NCBI GenBank assembly: GCA_948567375.1
Contig: OX419761.1
Location: 22,694,501 to 22,758,500 of the forward strand
DNA: 64,000 bases
DNA from: Lunularia cruciata
Lineage: Eukaryota; Streptophyta; Marchantiopsida; Lunulariales; Lunulariaceae
Direction of reading: 5' to 3'
Both the position numbers and the translations under genes were made by a program. Positions 1-12,229 of the stretch are shown piece by piece. Numbering within the stretch: position 1 is the first letter of the stretch; every line of letters starts with the position of its first letter. Below the pieces are notes generated by a model. That model saw only the letters and a program-made list of their open reading frames with translations, did no database searches and had not been told where the DNA came from.

Positions 1-184
1 AGTCCAATGCCTCTCATTCAGTTTTGTCAAAAGTGGAGTGGATCTTCAGGCCTTCTTCTTCTTCACGCAACAATGTTCATCATCAAACTCTCTCTTCTTG
101 TTGTTCTCTTGATGCAAACATTCATACTGCTTTGACACCCAGTTTCAAAATTGGCTTTGTATTCTTCCACTTCTGAGATTTGTA

Positions 185-202
185 TCCCCATCAGCGGTGC
201 CA
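185..202 (-). other. Primer-binding site of the family A retrotransposon
   Basis: Read on the minus strand, the LTR end GGGTTGCTACA (position 210) is followed by a 7-nt spacer and then TGGCACCGCTGATGGGGA. It starts with TGG, as a tRNA-primed site must, and resembles the complement of the plant tRNA-Asp 3' end used by many Ty3/gypsy elements; the mismatches I count are mostly transitions. This marks the copy ending at 210 as a 5' LTR whose internal region runs off the left edge of the window. Bases 1-184 would be its leader; I see no reading frame there. Confidence 0.7.
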
Positions 203-1086
203 AAAATCATGTAGCAACCCGGAAAATATCACTTTTGTAGTAATCAGGTAAGTAAAGTTCATTCTTGTAGAGATACGAGTCAGAATTGGTCAAATACAAA
301 GTCAAATAGTAACATGTAGTTCTTTTTTATTTCATCTTTGATCTCTTAGGTAGCAACTACACCTAGAAGAGAGTAACAAGCTCACAATCTTGACAACTTG
401 TCACGAACTCAGACACCCATAATCACAACATAACAAATTCTGTCCAAAAAAATCTTGATTGTGATGATTCAGATTCTCCCAAAGATGGCACTTCACTATA
501 AAATGACTTTGCTTCAGAATTATGTTCCACCCCTCCACTGAAGGCACAACTTCTTTGATCAAAATTGCTTCACATCAACTTTGCGTTGCACTCACAAATG
601 CAACATACTACCAACACTACAATTCTCCTTAGATCTATCATGGCATTGCTCCGATTGCACTTCACTTAGGATCAAAAACACAGACTGAAGATCAAGGTTG
701 TGGAATCCAACATCCACCAAGCACACTGACTTGCACTTCAAATTACTCCACACACTCACAAACACACACACAGAGTTGACACTCGGAATTAAGCTCAAGC
801 AACGGGCACTGAAATCAACACTTTGCTTTATCTATCTTCACAAATATGAATAGTGAACAACATAATACTACAAATGCCTCCTTTAAATAGTGAATCAAAT
901 GATAGTTGCTAACAACTATACCATTCTACAACAACTCTTCTAACATGCAGATCCAAAATGACAATGCAACTTTCATATCTGCCTCTTCAAACCAAAAAAC
1001 TATTACTACTCCTATACAATGTCTACCTCAACTTTGGCTCCTAATCCCCATGATCCTTTGATAATTTCACCATCCTGAGGTCTGCC

Positions 1087-4000
1087 TTATCCTACTCCTA
1101 ACTCTTCTATTTCTACAATCTCTTCACTACAAACTCCAATTGAGGTCTCACTTAATCTTGCTAACTCGATATCTCTTGACCCACTCTTCTCTAAAATTTT
1201 AAGGAACAACTCCAAAGACACTTTTACTCCTACCTCTACAACTTTGGGTCTTTGTACATCTTGTACTTCACTATGAAGTTTATCTAACTCCACTCTAACA
1301 AGATCTAGTCTGAGACACACATTGTCTCCTACCTCCAACATCTTCCTATCTACACATTCTTGTAGACAAATTAATAAATTATTCAACTTTGTATCCTTTT
1401 CCTTTCTCTTGCGCGTCTCCTGCACCAATAACTTCAGCTCATGCAATCTTGCTTCTTTGTGTTTACCTTCAACTTCCGTGCTCAACATTGCCTTGATCTC
1501 ATTGACTACTCCTTCTACTTCATTGGATTCTCCTACGACTGCAAACTTTTATTTCTTCCTTTCTTCCTCCAACTCACTATAATACATATGGAGCTCATCT
1601 TCAAATTGAGCCTTCAATGCCTCTTTCTCCCTCTGATTCACAAAGATTTTCTCTTTAGCTACTTGCACCAATCCTTGCAACCAATCTTCTTCTATAATTT
1701 GCTTTGCTAACTCTTGCTGCCAACCTTGATCTTTCTCCGCTGCTCTCTTCTTGAGACTCTCCAACTCTTGCTCCATTATCATTGTAATTGTTTTCAAGTG
1801 GACTAACTCAACTTGGGCATCTGCAATTTCCCTCTTTAACACAGCAACCAATATGGTCCTCTCCTTTGCCTTGTTGTGACTCTTTACTAGATCTTCTCTC
1901 ATTGCCTCAAAGTGTTTATTCCAAGGAACCTCCTCAATCCAAAGTTCTTTGGCCTCCATCACCCTCGTCAACTTACTTCGCAACAACTTACTTTGCAACA
2001 ATGAGGTTTCCACACTCCAGGTCTTCACTATGGCCAACTCATCCCGCACCTCAAGATTGGCACTTACCATCTCCATCTTCTTCTGGAGAAACATCAACAA
2101 CAAACACACTACATTCAACAAGTAGTTCACTCCTTCACACTTCTCGCCTTCTGCTCGGTCTTTGGGTTCCTTCCATTCTACCTCTTGCACCTTGCCCCAA
2201 AGTTGCAATCTTTGTACTTTCAAAGTTTCTTCCCACGAGCTTTCCTCTTCTTCCATGGTAATTTTATTGGGCCCACTTCAGCTACGGTCATAACATTCTT
2301 CCCCTTGGTAGTCTAGGGTTGTGCCATGACTTCCTCTCACTGCCCCGTTCAAGAGTAGAGACTTTGGGACTCGGCTTTCCTGCTTGTAATACTCCAAGGA
2401 CAAGAGAAGAGAGAAAACACAGATTGCACACTCAAACATTTGATGCCCCAAGGGAGCACCTTCTCTTTATTATATAGACAAAGAGGATCTCCTCCAAGGA
2501 AGCTCCACCATAGGATTAGGAACACAGATAGGTGACATGTCAGCAAGCTCCACCCTTGGATTACTTACTTGGATGGGTGACTTGTCTGGTCTAGGTCCTA
2601 TCTGGTTGGTCAAACAAGCTGTGATCGGAGGGAATCTTTTAGGGAATCTTCTTGTAGGAATCTCAGAATCACGTGAGTAAGGTACCATTGGAAAGCTCTT
2701 GATGAGACAAAGCAGGTGGAAGGGAAGGCCAACCTTTCCTCTATTGGAGGGCAAGGGGGGGGGATTCTGCACATTTTTTAGGCCTAATTCATTCGTTTAG
2801 GCCTCTAAAATTGCCTTCAAAGATTTCAGGCATATATCGCTTCCTACTCTATTAGTAGAAGTCCCCTTTTGGTGAAACCTCTTTCTGATCTGTTAAGTCC
2901 ATCATGTGTAACATCCTTCCAGATGTTACCAAACCAATTCTCACCTTTAAATCAAATGTCTAGCTATTGGTTCTAAGGTTCTCAAGTCTATTTTGGTTTC
3001 TGCCCTATTAGTAGAAGTACTCTTTTGGTGATACTTCTATCTGATCTATTTTGACCATCATGTATAACACCATTCTAGAAGTTACCAAATCAAATTTCAC
3101 ATCTAGATCATATGGCTAACCCTTGGTATTACATTGCCTCAATCATCGGCCTTCATGTTTGTTGGACCTCCCCCTCACCTTCACTGTCACTGCATGATTC
3201 TCCACTTTGTAACGTGAACTCTTCTTCTTCTCTTGACACTTCTCCCTTTGATCCGGTTTGTCCTTCCAACTCTCCTTCTTATTCTTACATGGCTTCCTTT
3301 GTCTTCACCAACACCGCCGTTGGGTTGAGCTTTGGTATTTTCTGAGGTTGGATTGTCGCAACACAACTCTTGGGCTTAGCTCTCTTTCTAGCTCTTGGAA
3401 GGTCAATTGCTACAATTTTCTCCTTCCCAATCTTCTTGTAATATTCATCCCCATCTTGCACTCTCTCTATATAATATGGCTCATCTGCATCTGCCTCCAT
3501 CTGCAAATCCGGATGAAAGTGCAAGCACATTCGATTTCTCTCTTTCGAGGTTAGCAAGTTCAACCCAAAATAAAAGTACACTGCAAAAGGCATGAAATAA
3601 TGTGGTGCATGTCCATTCTCTACTCCAAAATCATTTGCTCCACTCTTCAATGAAGACATTTTGCCCAATCTACTGCTTCTCCCGCAAACATTTGGTGAAA
3701 GAACACCGCTTGTTGCATAGTAACATAGGTGGTTTGCTCTGGCTTGAACATTCCCATCATCACACTTACTACCCCTCTCTGCTCGGGGTCTCTATAACTA
3801 TCCACCTTATACTTATTCTTGGTGCAAGAGTGATTGAATGAATTCCTCACTTTGGCAGTTTCTTTGGAAGCATCACACTTTTGATAGAAGGTGGTACCTC
3901 CTATCTCTCCTGCTTCTCTTCCCAAAACTACTCTCCAATCCGCCTCCGTCCATCAAGCTGGATTTCCTCTCATCTCCTCATGCTTTTGTCCTTCCTTGCA

Positions 4001-4157
4001 ATTGCTTCTTGCAATATCTACCATGAAACCTAGAAAACTGAAGTTCCAGTTCCAAGCCAAGAATGTGATACAAAGTCTGGTCAAGACTTTGACCCGCGCT
4101 ATTACTTCTAAATGACAAATTGCAAGTCCCCTCACCGCACTCTGCTTACTCACCTTT
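1087..4157 (-). pseudogene. LTR-borne protein, copy in A1
   Basis: Decayed copy of the family A LTR protein, read from 4157 down to 1087 with frameshifts and stops. The order matches the other copies. First comes an N-terminal domain with the FLAWNWN motif (about 4060-4020). Next is a segment with YKVDSYRDPEQRG and KPEQTTYV (3925-3647). A piece with FGLNLL and a HFHPDLQ-type motif follows (3668-3285), then a charged stretch. The longest piece is a Glu/Lys/Leu-rich coiled coil (2256-1549), with the C-terminal segment at 1488-1087. The N-terminus is cut at 4157 by insertion of copy A2. I do not recognise a named family and no function can be given. Confidence 0.7.
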
Positions 4158-6075
4158 TGTGACAACCCGGCAAATATCACGTTTGCGGTAATCGGGTAAG
4201 TAAAGTTCGTTCCCGTAGACATACGAGTCAGAATTGGTCAAATACAAAGCAAAGTAACAATTTCAGTTCTTCTTGGTTGTGTCTTTAATCTCTCAAGTAG
4301 AAACCACACCCAGAAGAGAGTAACAAGCACTGACTCGCAGTGTTGTCACAAATTCACACTCCTTAATCACAACTCCATCAAATCTTTCCAAACAATCTTG
4401 ATTGTGATGATTCAGGCTCTCCCAAAAATGGCACTTCACTGCAAAACGACTTTGCCTCAGAATTGTGTTCCACCCCTCCACTGAAGGCACAACTTCCTTG
4501 ATCAAAATTGTTTCACATCAACTTTGCACTGCACTCACAAATGCGGAATACTACCAACACTACAATTCCTCTCAGATTTGTCAAGGCATTGCTTTGATTG
4601 CACTTCACTCAGGATCAAACACACAGAATGAAGATCAAGGCTATGGAATCCAACATCCAACAAGCACACTGACTTGCACTTTGAATTTCTCCAAACACTC
4701 ACAAATACAATTGCAAAGTTGATACTCAGAATCAAGCACAAGCGACGAGCACTGCTTCACAGCACTTCGTTTTATCTATTCTCAGAAATTATGAGCACTA
4801 AACAACATCTGACTGCAAATGCCACTCTTAAATAGTGAAACAATCAACAGTTATCTTCCTAATGTACCTCTTCCTAATAACTCTACAAACCTGCAGATCC
4901 AAAATGACAATGCACCTCTTCATATCTGCCTATTCAAATCTCGAATTAGTTACTAATCCGATTTAATGTCTACTTCTTCCTCGGCTTTCAAACCCAAACC
5001 CGAAGTAACTTTACTTCCTACTACTCTGTCCTTGGGTTTCTCAACTCCTAATTCCTCCACTAATTCTAACATTTTTCTTTCTTGATCTACAATTCCTATC
5101 ATAATTAAGCCTTCTAAATCTCTATCTCCCGGCCCACTCTTCTCTAAAGTATCAAATGTCAAATCCAAAGACACTTGCACTCCTATCTCTCTTACTTTGG
5201 GTCTAACTATTATCATTTCCTTTATTAATTCTATTGTGTCATCATCAAGAATTGTAATTGAAAGCATGAATACATTATTTACACTTTCAATTTGTAACCT
5301 TCTTTCCATGAATCACTCATGTAACTGACCCGAAGACATTTATTGTCTGATCTTGCACTTTGGATTTATTCACTACTGCTACTTCTCCTTCAATTCATGT
5401 TCCATTTTGAATAAGAACTGAAATTGAAGTCATGTGTATCCTAACTATCTTCTTTCACTACTCTTACTTCGTCTGATGCTTCTAGCAAGATTCCCAAAGT
5501 CACCTTCACTGCACTCCGAGGTCCAACTATCTCGGATTGAATCATGTTAGTCTTGAGGTAAAGTCTTTAGACCCGAAGTCATGTAAACCCAAAGTCCGAA
5601 GTACGAAGTCCGAAGTCCGAAGTCACATTGACCCAAAGACACCAAATTACTCTTCACATCTACTCCCAAAACTTCAAATGCATGTAACTTCTTCTACATA
5701 GCTCTAAACTTTGCAATTTTGGTGGCAATGAAAAGCCCTGAACAAGACGCTTCTAACGATATATAGCACGCTTGATTTGGACTTGTATTCACTAAGATAT
5801 GGCCCTTGCAAGAATCCTAACCTACAATTTCTATTTCTCCTTCGGGTTTGCTCTCCTTCAACATCTGATCCGAGTTTTTCCCTCCTCCAACACAAAGTAA
5901 GCTTCTTTGGGTCTGATCCAGTCCGAGACCTTCTTCCTCTTACATGAAGTCGACTTCCGTGTGTCTGATCAAAACACAAGTTTCCCCTCATTTCTTCTCC
6001 ATTTGGTTTCAATTTGGTTTCAGCAAGGCACTTCTTCTTCAAAACTCGTCCAAAATGAAAAATGTGGGTACCACA
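4158..6075 (-). mobile_element. Family A solo LTR, copy A2 (internally deleted)
   Basis: A 1,918-bp copy with the family termini: TGTGACAACCC at 4158 and GTGGGTACCACA ending at 6075, as read on the plus strand. It is flanked by a perfect 5-bp duplication, CCTTT at 4153-4157 and 6076-6080, the size made by retroviral-type integrases. It sits in the reading frame of A1. Only the 3' third of the protein gene is left (4953-5309). The region 5310-6075 is shortened and holds a short array of the word GAAGTCC near 5590-5630. The TATTTAA box is at 4828-4834. Because no internal region is present, it is best read as a solo LTR. Confidence 0.85.
4953..5309 (-). pseudogene. C-terminal remnant of the LTR-borne protein in A2
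   Basis: About 118 codons matching the C-terminal end of the fuller copy at 22269-24780. Shared motifs include SLDLTFDTLEKSG, a Val/Leu/Glu-rich LVEELG stretch, KPKDRV and a final LGLKAEEEVD. The stop lies just before the conserved U3 end. The N-terminal two thirds are deleted, so this is not a working gene. Confidence 0.6.
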
Positions 6076-6601
6076 CCTTTGGGATCATTGTGTGTTTTAT
6101 TACCCTCTTCTTGTGGAAGATCATTCCCAAGATCCTAACCCACTCCTCTTCTTGCAGATTTACAATTTGCATTCCTTTGGGTCGACTCTGAATAGGCACT
6201 GGGTAGCAATTGGACATTGTTCTACTTCCTTGTGCAACTTGTAATTTTATAGTCTTGTCCCGATTAGTCATTCTTCAGTTGCTCCTCCTCTCCAATCTCC
6301 GATTTAATGAAGTTCTTTCCTATCACTATCAAGAACTTCTTGATCCCGAGGTCATTACTTTCTTCCCGTGTACTTTCTTGATTGGCCCGACTCCAAAGAA
6401 GTTTGTTACCGGTTCTTTGGGACAGATCACGCTGCACAATACAAAGTCTTACCTTCTTCTTCATCTTTGGCTTCTTGACCCGAGGGTTTACTCCTGCTTC
6501 TTCTTATTTCTTCTCGGTTTAGCCTTCTTTAGGCTTTATCCGCGTACTTCTTCTTCAAATTTTCCTAAAATTATCCAAAACAAAAAATAGTAGGTACCAC
6601 A

Positions 6602-6915
6602 GTTATGCTATTTCTTGCCTAAGATTTTCATTTTGCTCTACTATCTTCTTGTCTATCCCATCTACTAATTGCATTGTTACTACTCCCCACTCCTTTGTAT
6701 TAGGATTGTTCCTCAACAAATTCTTCTTTATTTTCAACAACTCTTTAAGCTCCAAGGTAGACATATTGAATCCAACATACTTGTTCATGATTTCCTTCAT
6801 TTGCTTAGAATTTTTTGCAAAATGTCCTTTGGATTTTTTTTCACTTTGCCAACAAGTGTACTCTTTGTATCCTTTGGGTATTTGAATAATCAAACTCCAG
6901 AAATTTAAGTCTAAT
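6602..6915 (-). other. Unidentified Lys-rich frame between two LTRs
   Basis: A 314-bp stretch between A1 and B1. On the minus strand 6893-6603 is open for 96 codons, rich in Lys/Glu/Asn, and begins with a short motif (IPKGYKEYTCW). It could be a piece of the sequence into which the LTRs inserted, or part of a gag-like protein. I cannot assign it. Confidence 0.3.
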
Positions 6916-9900
6916 TGTGATAGCCCAAAGTCAATATACTTATAATGTAATCAATAAGAATAGGTCATCCCCACAAGGATACAAGTTGGAAATAAGGAAA
7001 TTTTCACAATGTCATAGTTCATTTATTATTTCCTATTTTACCTCATAGGTAGGAATCCTTCCTAGAAGAGAGTAGTATTACACATTATGGTGCACTACAA
7101 CAAAAAGAGAACAAAAGAAACACTTTCATTCTAAGTTCAATCTGGGATTTCTTGTGAAGGTGATGGCTTGATTTACTCCAAGTGCCACTCCATTTTAAAG
7201 TTGTTACTCTTGCAAGTGCATTCTACCCTTCCCAAAATAGACATGCTATAGGGTACAATTCATGTTGTTTTGATGTTTTGGATTTTTTGATCTTGAAGTA
7301 TTGCACATATAGTGAGTTTCCCAATCCACTTGTTGCATAGGTTCACTCCTTTGGATCTTTTAGTGCACAAGCTAATCAAGGGCAAGTACCAACTAGGTAC
7401 CAAGCACTTGGGACCTGAGTGATTCTTCACCTCTAGTCTCACCTAAAAAATTGGCAACACATAAAATAGAGGACACAAAACTCTCAAAGAATATAAAATA
7501 CTATTTAGTTGTAATTGAAGTATGAAGAAACAAACATGAGTGCATTTGGTCCTCAAACTAATTTTTTTTGGCTTTGAGCCAAAGGGATTAAGACCCCAAG
7601 TGGATATCCTAAAAATCTAATCTCTTATATACATCACTTGCTTGAGGATCTTTATCCTATCCTATCCTAATCATATGTCAACTCTCCGCTCCTGATCTTA
7701 TTTTAAACTATATTGTTGAAGTCCCATACAATTTTAAGTGCGCTAGATGAAGTAAAACAATTCCAAGTGTGGATGATACTATACAACTCCAAGTATTTGA
7801 CTAGATGTGACATAGTGAGAGTGTTTGCAAAAGGCTTCCCTTTGGAGCAATGCCTTTGGCCTAGATTTTTGGAGATGATAGACTATGCCCACCCTTGAGG
7901 TACCTAATTAAATGATGGTTTAGGCTTGATATATAGCTCTTTCTACCAAATAGGTATGGCAAGTTTTTGTGAACTTCTTATCAATGTGCTATCTTGACTA
8001 TAAGGACAACAAGTTCATATCTTCCTCCTCTTATGCCTGCTTCTCTAATCTCTAAACCTTGAACTTCAACTCATTGTGTTTTGTCTATAGGGCTTCAAGT
8101 TGTCCTTCTTCTTTCAATTTCACAACAAAGAAATTTGGTGCCCCTTCCATCTGATAAATTTTCTTGACCCGGTCTTCTTCTAGATGTTGTTTAAGTATCC
8201 CATTCTACCTTATGTATTTCTTGCACATGAGTACTCTTTGCTTGCTTGGTATTTTCTTCCTCCAATTCCCTAGTCAAGAGATCTAGTTGCAATGCCATCT
8301 CTTTTTGATACTCTCGCAATTGAAATTCTAAGATGATAACTCAATTATGGTCCTCCTTCAATTCATTATGAACATTCTCCAACTCTTGGCACTTGCTACA
8401 AACTTGGTCTTTGGCTTCCTTCTTGTACTACTTGTGATCAACACAGAGTGTTGTTAACTCACCTTGCACCATCATGGTTTCCTTGGCTTGGTGATCACAC
8501 TCTTCTCTAATATGGAACTCCTTCTCTTAAGCTCTTGGGTTTCCTACAGCAAGACACCTACCCTCGTTGCCTCTTCCTTGTACAAGTCTTTAGCTTTTGC
8601 TACTTTTTCTTTGACCAGGTCTTCTATGGCCTTCCAAGTGTAGACTTGTTTATGTATACTTTGGACAAGTGTGGTATAGTTCACAATTTCAAGACATTCA
8701 GCTTGGTATTGGGTCAACAACACCTCCATTAGTTGTAGTGCAACTCCTATTGCATGTATCACAAAGTTAGCTCCTTCTCAAACTAGCATTGGTATTGAGA
8801 GGTATTGATTCCTCTTTGAGTTCTATATGTGCCTTTGGTGTAGGATCTAGAACATGAACATCAATGTCTACTCCTCTTTGGCATGATTGGTGATTTGGTT
8901 GTCCCTTAGTTGCATGACTTCAACCTCATTTGGAACTTCAGGCCAAAGTTTTTGGGCATTGGAGCACTTGGCTTGATCTTGATGTTGTTTGGTAGCTTCT
9001 TCCTCTCTGATGGAGCTCAATGGTATTTGTTCTAGCATCAAAGCCTCCTCTCATGTCATCCTTAGGTTCTACAAGGTATCCTTCATTTCTTGGACTTGCA
9101 AGTCTGGAATAGATTGTGCATCTTTGCAAGTGTCTTCTTCTTCACCTTTGTCTGAAGTAGAAGATAATGCTTGCATGGTGAAAGACCCTTTTTCCTCTTC
9201 CTTATCTTCATCATCTTTTGTATCCTTGACTTGTCCTTCTAATGAGGATACATCTACTACTTGAGTGTTGGTCCATGGCTTCTTGGTTGAGGAAGATTGC
9301 TTCTTTGAAGTGGTATTCTTCCTCTTGGAAGCATAGCTACTTCTTCATCCATAGGCACAAAGAGTCCTATCTTGGAAATTTGGCATCAATACCTCTATAC
9401 TTAACAATCAAAGTTGGTCCTTCAAGTTGGTCATCAAAATAACTTGCAGGAAGAAAGTGGATGTGTAACCTCTTCCTCTCCTCTTGAGTTAGTAAATTGG
9501 TTCCTATGTAGTATTTTATAGCAAATAGAACAAGGTAGGTGGCACCTTTGCCCTCCTCAAATATTCAATGTAAGGTCTTGGCTTGTTGATTGAACATGTG
9601 TGCCCAATCTACAAGCTTGCTTGAGTACATATAATAAAAAAATGCAATTTGGCTATTAGTCAAGTAGGTGGTTTGTTTGGGTTTGAAGAGTTTCATAACC
9701 ACCTCTACTATAGCTCTTCATGCAAATTCTTTGTAATTGGCCACCTTCCACCTATTGTTCTTTCACCTTGTTGAAGGTGGCCTTGAACTTGGTTGTCGAT
9801 TCCTTGTCAACAAATTTAGAGTCCAAAGTCATGACTCCTACAATTCCTACATCCGGGCCAAGTACGATACACCAATGGTCATTTGTCTAATTGTGGTGAC

Positions 9901-10790
9901 TACTTATCATTCCCCGTGGTGTCTTCTTTCTCTTCACCTTCATCTCATGGATCATGGTGAAGTCAATCAATTTCCAATTCCAAAGTAAGAACCCCAAGTG
10001 GTGCTTTGGATCAATATAGGTCTATATTGAATTGCCCATTTTTTTATTGCAAGAGACCTAAGGATGGCCTTTGGAATATTTTTATGTGCTCTAGGTGCAA
10101 ATACCATGATTCTTGATAGTAGGGAGAAAGAGAAAGTTGTTGGTGGTTCTACTTTGAGTACAATGTGTCACTCCAAGTGTTAAGAATCACTCTAAGCGCT
10201 ACTTCAAAAAATTGCAATGGACTCTCTCTTGGTTCTTGGCAAAGTACATGTGCTAAGAAATAAGCTATGTAGATGAGTGACTCTCTAAAAAATGCAATTG
10301 ATGGCCAAACTTCACATTTTATAGTCCAAATCCTTGGTCATTCCTCAGCTCTTTGGTGGTTAAGGAGCAGGTAGGCACTCATTGTCTACACATGCAAAGG
10401 CATCTGCATGGAATCTTTGCTTAGGTGTCACTCTCCCACATCTTAAATATTCTCCACAACTCACTTCCCACGTACCAAGCTTCCCTGCCAAGTGCTCATG
10501 GTTATCTTTTTTGTAAGGGCACTTAGGTGATTCCCAATTGAGCTGGTGGAGCTTGTGTATGAGTGTGAGTGAACTACTTGGGACTCAAGCTTGTAAGTGC
10601 TTGACCAGTAAGCACTTGGGATTATACTACATCCCTTTCAGTGCTACTCATCCTAACTTGTGACACCACTATGAGTGTTGCCCCATCTTGGGGCAATTTC
10701 CCTAGTAACTATTGATCTCCATGCCTTTACTTAGAACTTAAGCATGATTTGATCAATGAAAGACAAATTTGAAGAAATAGGAATACCATA
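6916..10790 (-). mobile_element. Family B giant LTR, copy B1
   Basis: Related to family A but clearly diverged. The plus-strand start TGTGATAGCCC (6916) parallels TGTGACAACCC of family A. The R/U5-like words AGGTAG and AGAAGAGAGTA are shared. The other end, GGAATACCATA at 10790, matches GGGAGCACCACA and GGGAGCATCACA at 35982 and 36488. The flanks CTAAT (6911-6915) and CTAGC (10791-10795) fit a decayed 5-bp duplication that differs by two transitions. Length is 3,875 bp. It carries a reading frame on the minus strand that resembles the family A LTR protein. Confidence 0.6.
8000..9990 (-). pseudogene. LTR-borne protein homologue in family B1
   Basis: Many stops and frameshifts, but the layout follows the family A protein. 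An N-terminal part (about 9770-9450) has KPKQTTYL, a short hydrophobic run and an AIKYYIGTNLL motif, equivalent to KPEQTTYV and HFYLGLNLL in family A. An acidic stretch (about 9240-8950) has runs of Asp/Glu, and a coiled-coil part (about 8780-8000) follows. The same three-part order in a diverged family means the gene is an old part of this LTR lineage. Function unknown. Confidence 0.5.
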
Positions 10791-12200
10791 CTAGCTTTGG
10801 AGTTTACCTTGACCTTGGATGTCCATTTCAGCAAATCAAAATACCATATAAGCAATTTTGAGGTTTACTTCCTTTCAAGTTGGCCAAACAATAAATGATA
10901 TGATGTAAATTCATTTCTTCATAACTTCAAATGATAGGTCCAAACTTTGCAAGTTTAGTCTCCTTGGAATGCTTCCTTCAAGATGCTTCCAAAAAAATAA
11001 GACTCACTCCATTTGGACTTAAACACACAAAGTTATAACCTTGAAAGTTTCTCCGTGTTTTTTGGTCACCCAACTTTGGAGTAATGTATGCAAATTTAGA
11101 ATTGTGCTATAAATTTGGACTTTTCACCTTTTCTTCCATAAGTAACTCTAGGCCTTCTAATGATTGAAAGTCTTGCTTTGCTCTTTGAATCTAGGATCTT
11201 TAGACTTCAAACCTCTTCCAAAGTGACTTTTCCTTATTGAGCACCATTTTCTTCCAAAGTAAACACTTTTACTTCTTGAGTAACCACAAATGCTCAAAAA
11301 GTACCTATACCAGGAAAATAAAAAGGTACCTGATACCACACAATGGAAACCTGCCACTCACTATCATTAACTCCAAAGGCTGCATACTACGTTCCCTACA
11401 AAGCACAACTTTGAAGGTCTCTTCACATTGGTACTTAGTGTTTTCTATTTAGACCTTCACATTGGTAATTAGTGATTTCTATTTATGTTCCATGGTACTT
11501 TCAATACTATAACTCATTTTTGGTTTGTCAAGAAATTGCCTCACTCCTTCAGAACCTCAAGAATCACACATCCCAATCAAGTACAAACGTTTCCCTACCC
11601 TCAAGCACCTATGTTTCTACTACAAAGGTCCTCACCCCTACTTGACAAATACAACCACCAATACTTAAAATTAAAGCAATAGTGACAAATATTTTTTGGA
11701 TCTTTCTCCATATGATAATTAAGGGAATGAATATTTACACCTGTCAAAAGCCTTAAATAGCTTTCACTACTTAAAATTGCAATTCTCCAATGGTTGAAGT
11801 CCTCCAAAGATCTCCTACTTACATCTACAATATATATTTTGGGTCTTGTGCTATCCTATCCTACCCACATGTAGGCTAATTAGGCATCTTATGTGTGTTA
11901 GGAAAGGTATCAATTCTTCTCCAAAGATAACTTATAATGTTTTACACTTTGGATTTACTACTTCAAAGGTCATATCTATGAAGGTCTTACAATGTGTTCA
12001 ATGAATGTTCAACTACAAAGGTCTTCAGATTTCTTCCTACTCCAAAGATATTACAACTACAAAGAACTTCTTTCAATGTAGTGTCTTTGGCCTAAAGTTT
12101 TACTATGAAGAACTGCTCTTGCCTTAATAATTCCTTATAAGGAGATTTGTTCTTGCTTTGAAACTTGCTATTTCTAATAGATATGTATCAAAAGTCTCAA
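10791..12200. other. No gene recognised; AT-rich repeat-like sequence
   Basis: Short frames only. Near 11320-11340 a GGTACCTGATACCACA word resembles a family A/B terminus, and about 11750-11770 reads GCTATTTAAGGC on the minus strand, like the U3 box of family A. Together with the coiled-coil frame to the right this suggests another, very decayed LTR of the same lineage, but I cannot set its ends. Confidence 0.3.
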
Positions 12201-12229
12201 TAAATTTTCTATCTAAGTACTCTCTAAGT

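Larger units (their letters stand above)
210..6601 (-). mobile_element. Family A giant LTR, copy A1 (5' LTR of a minus-strand gypsy element)
   Basis: On the minus strand it begins TGTGGTACCTAC at 6601 and ends GGGTTGCTACA at 210, directly before the primer-binding site. A second family A copy (4158-6075) is inserted in it, so its own length is about 4.5 kb. The order is a roughly 500-bp 5' part (6601-6076), a long reading frame (4157 to 1087), a TATTTAAA box (882-889) and about 670 bp of R/U5-like sequence. The flanks 205-209 and 6602-6606 do not match, as expected if this is one LTR of a full element and not a solo LTR. Internal sequence to the left is outside the window. Confidence 0.75.

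Noticed and set aside
210-985. Short (about 775 bp) LTRs at 210-985 and 4158-4975 flanking a non-autonomous element that carries the coiled-coil gene in antisense
   Set aside because: Similarity between copies continues past 985 into the gene, the target duplications enclose gene plus tail together, and the polypurine tract at 25631 precedes TGTGGTACC. So the tail is only the R/U5 end of a much longer LTR, and the gene is sense.
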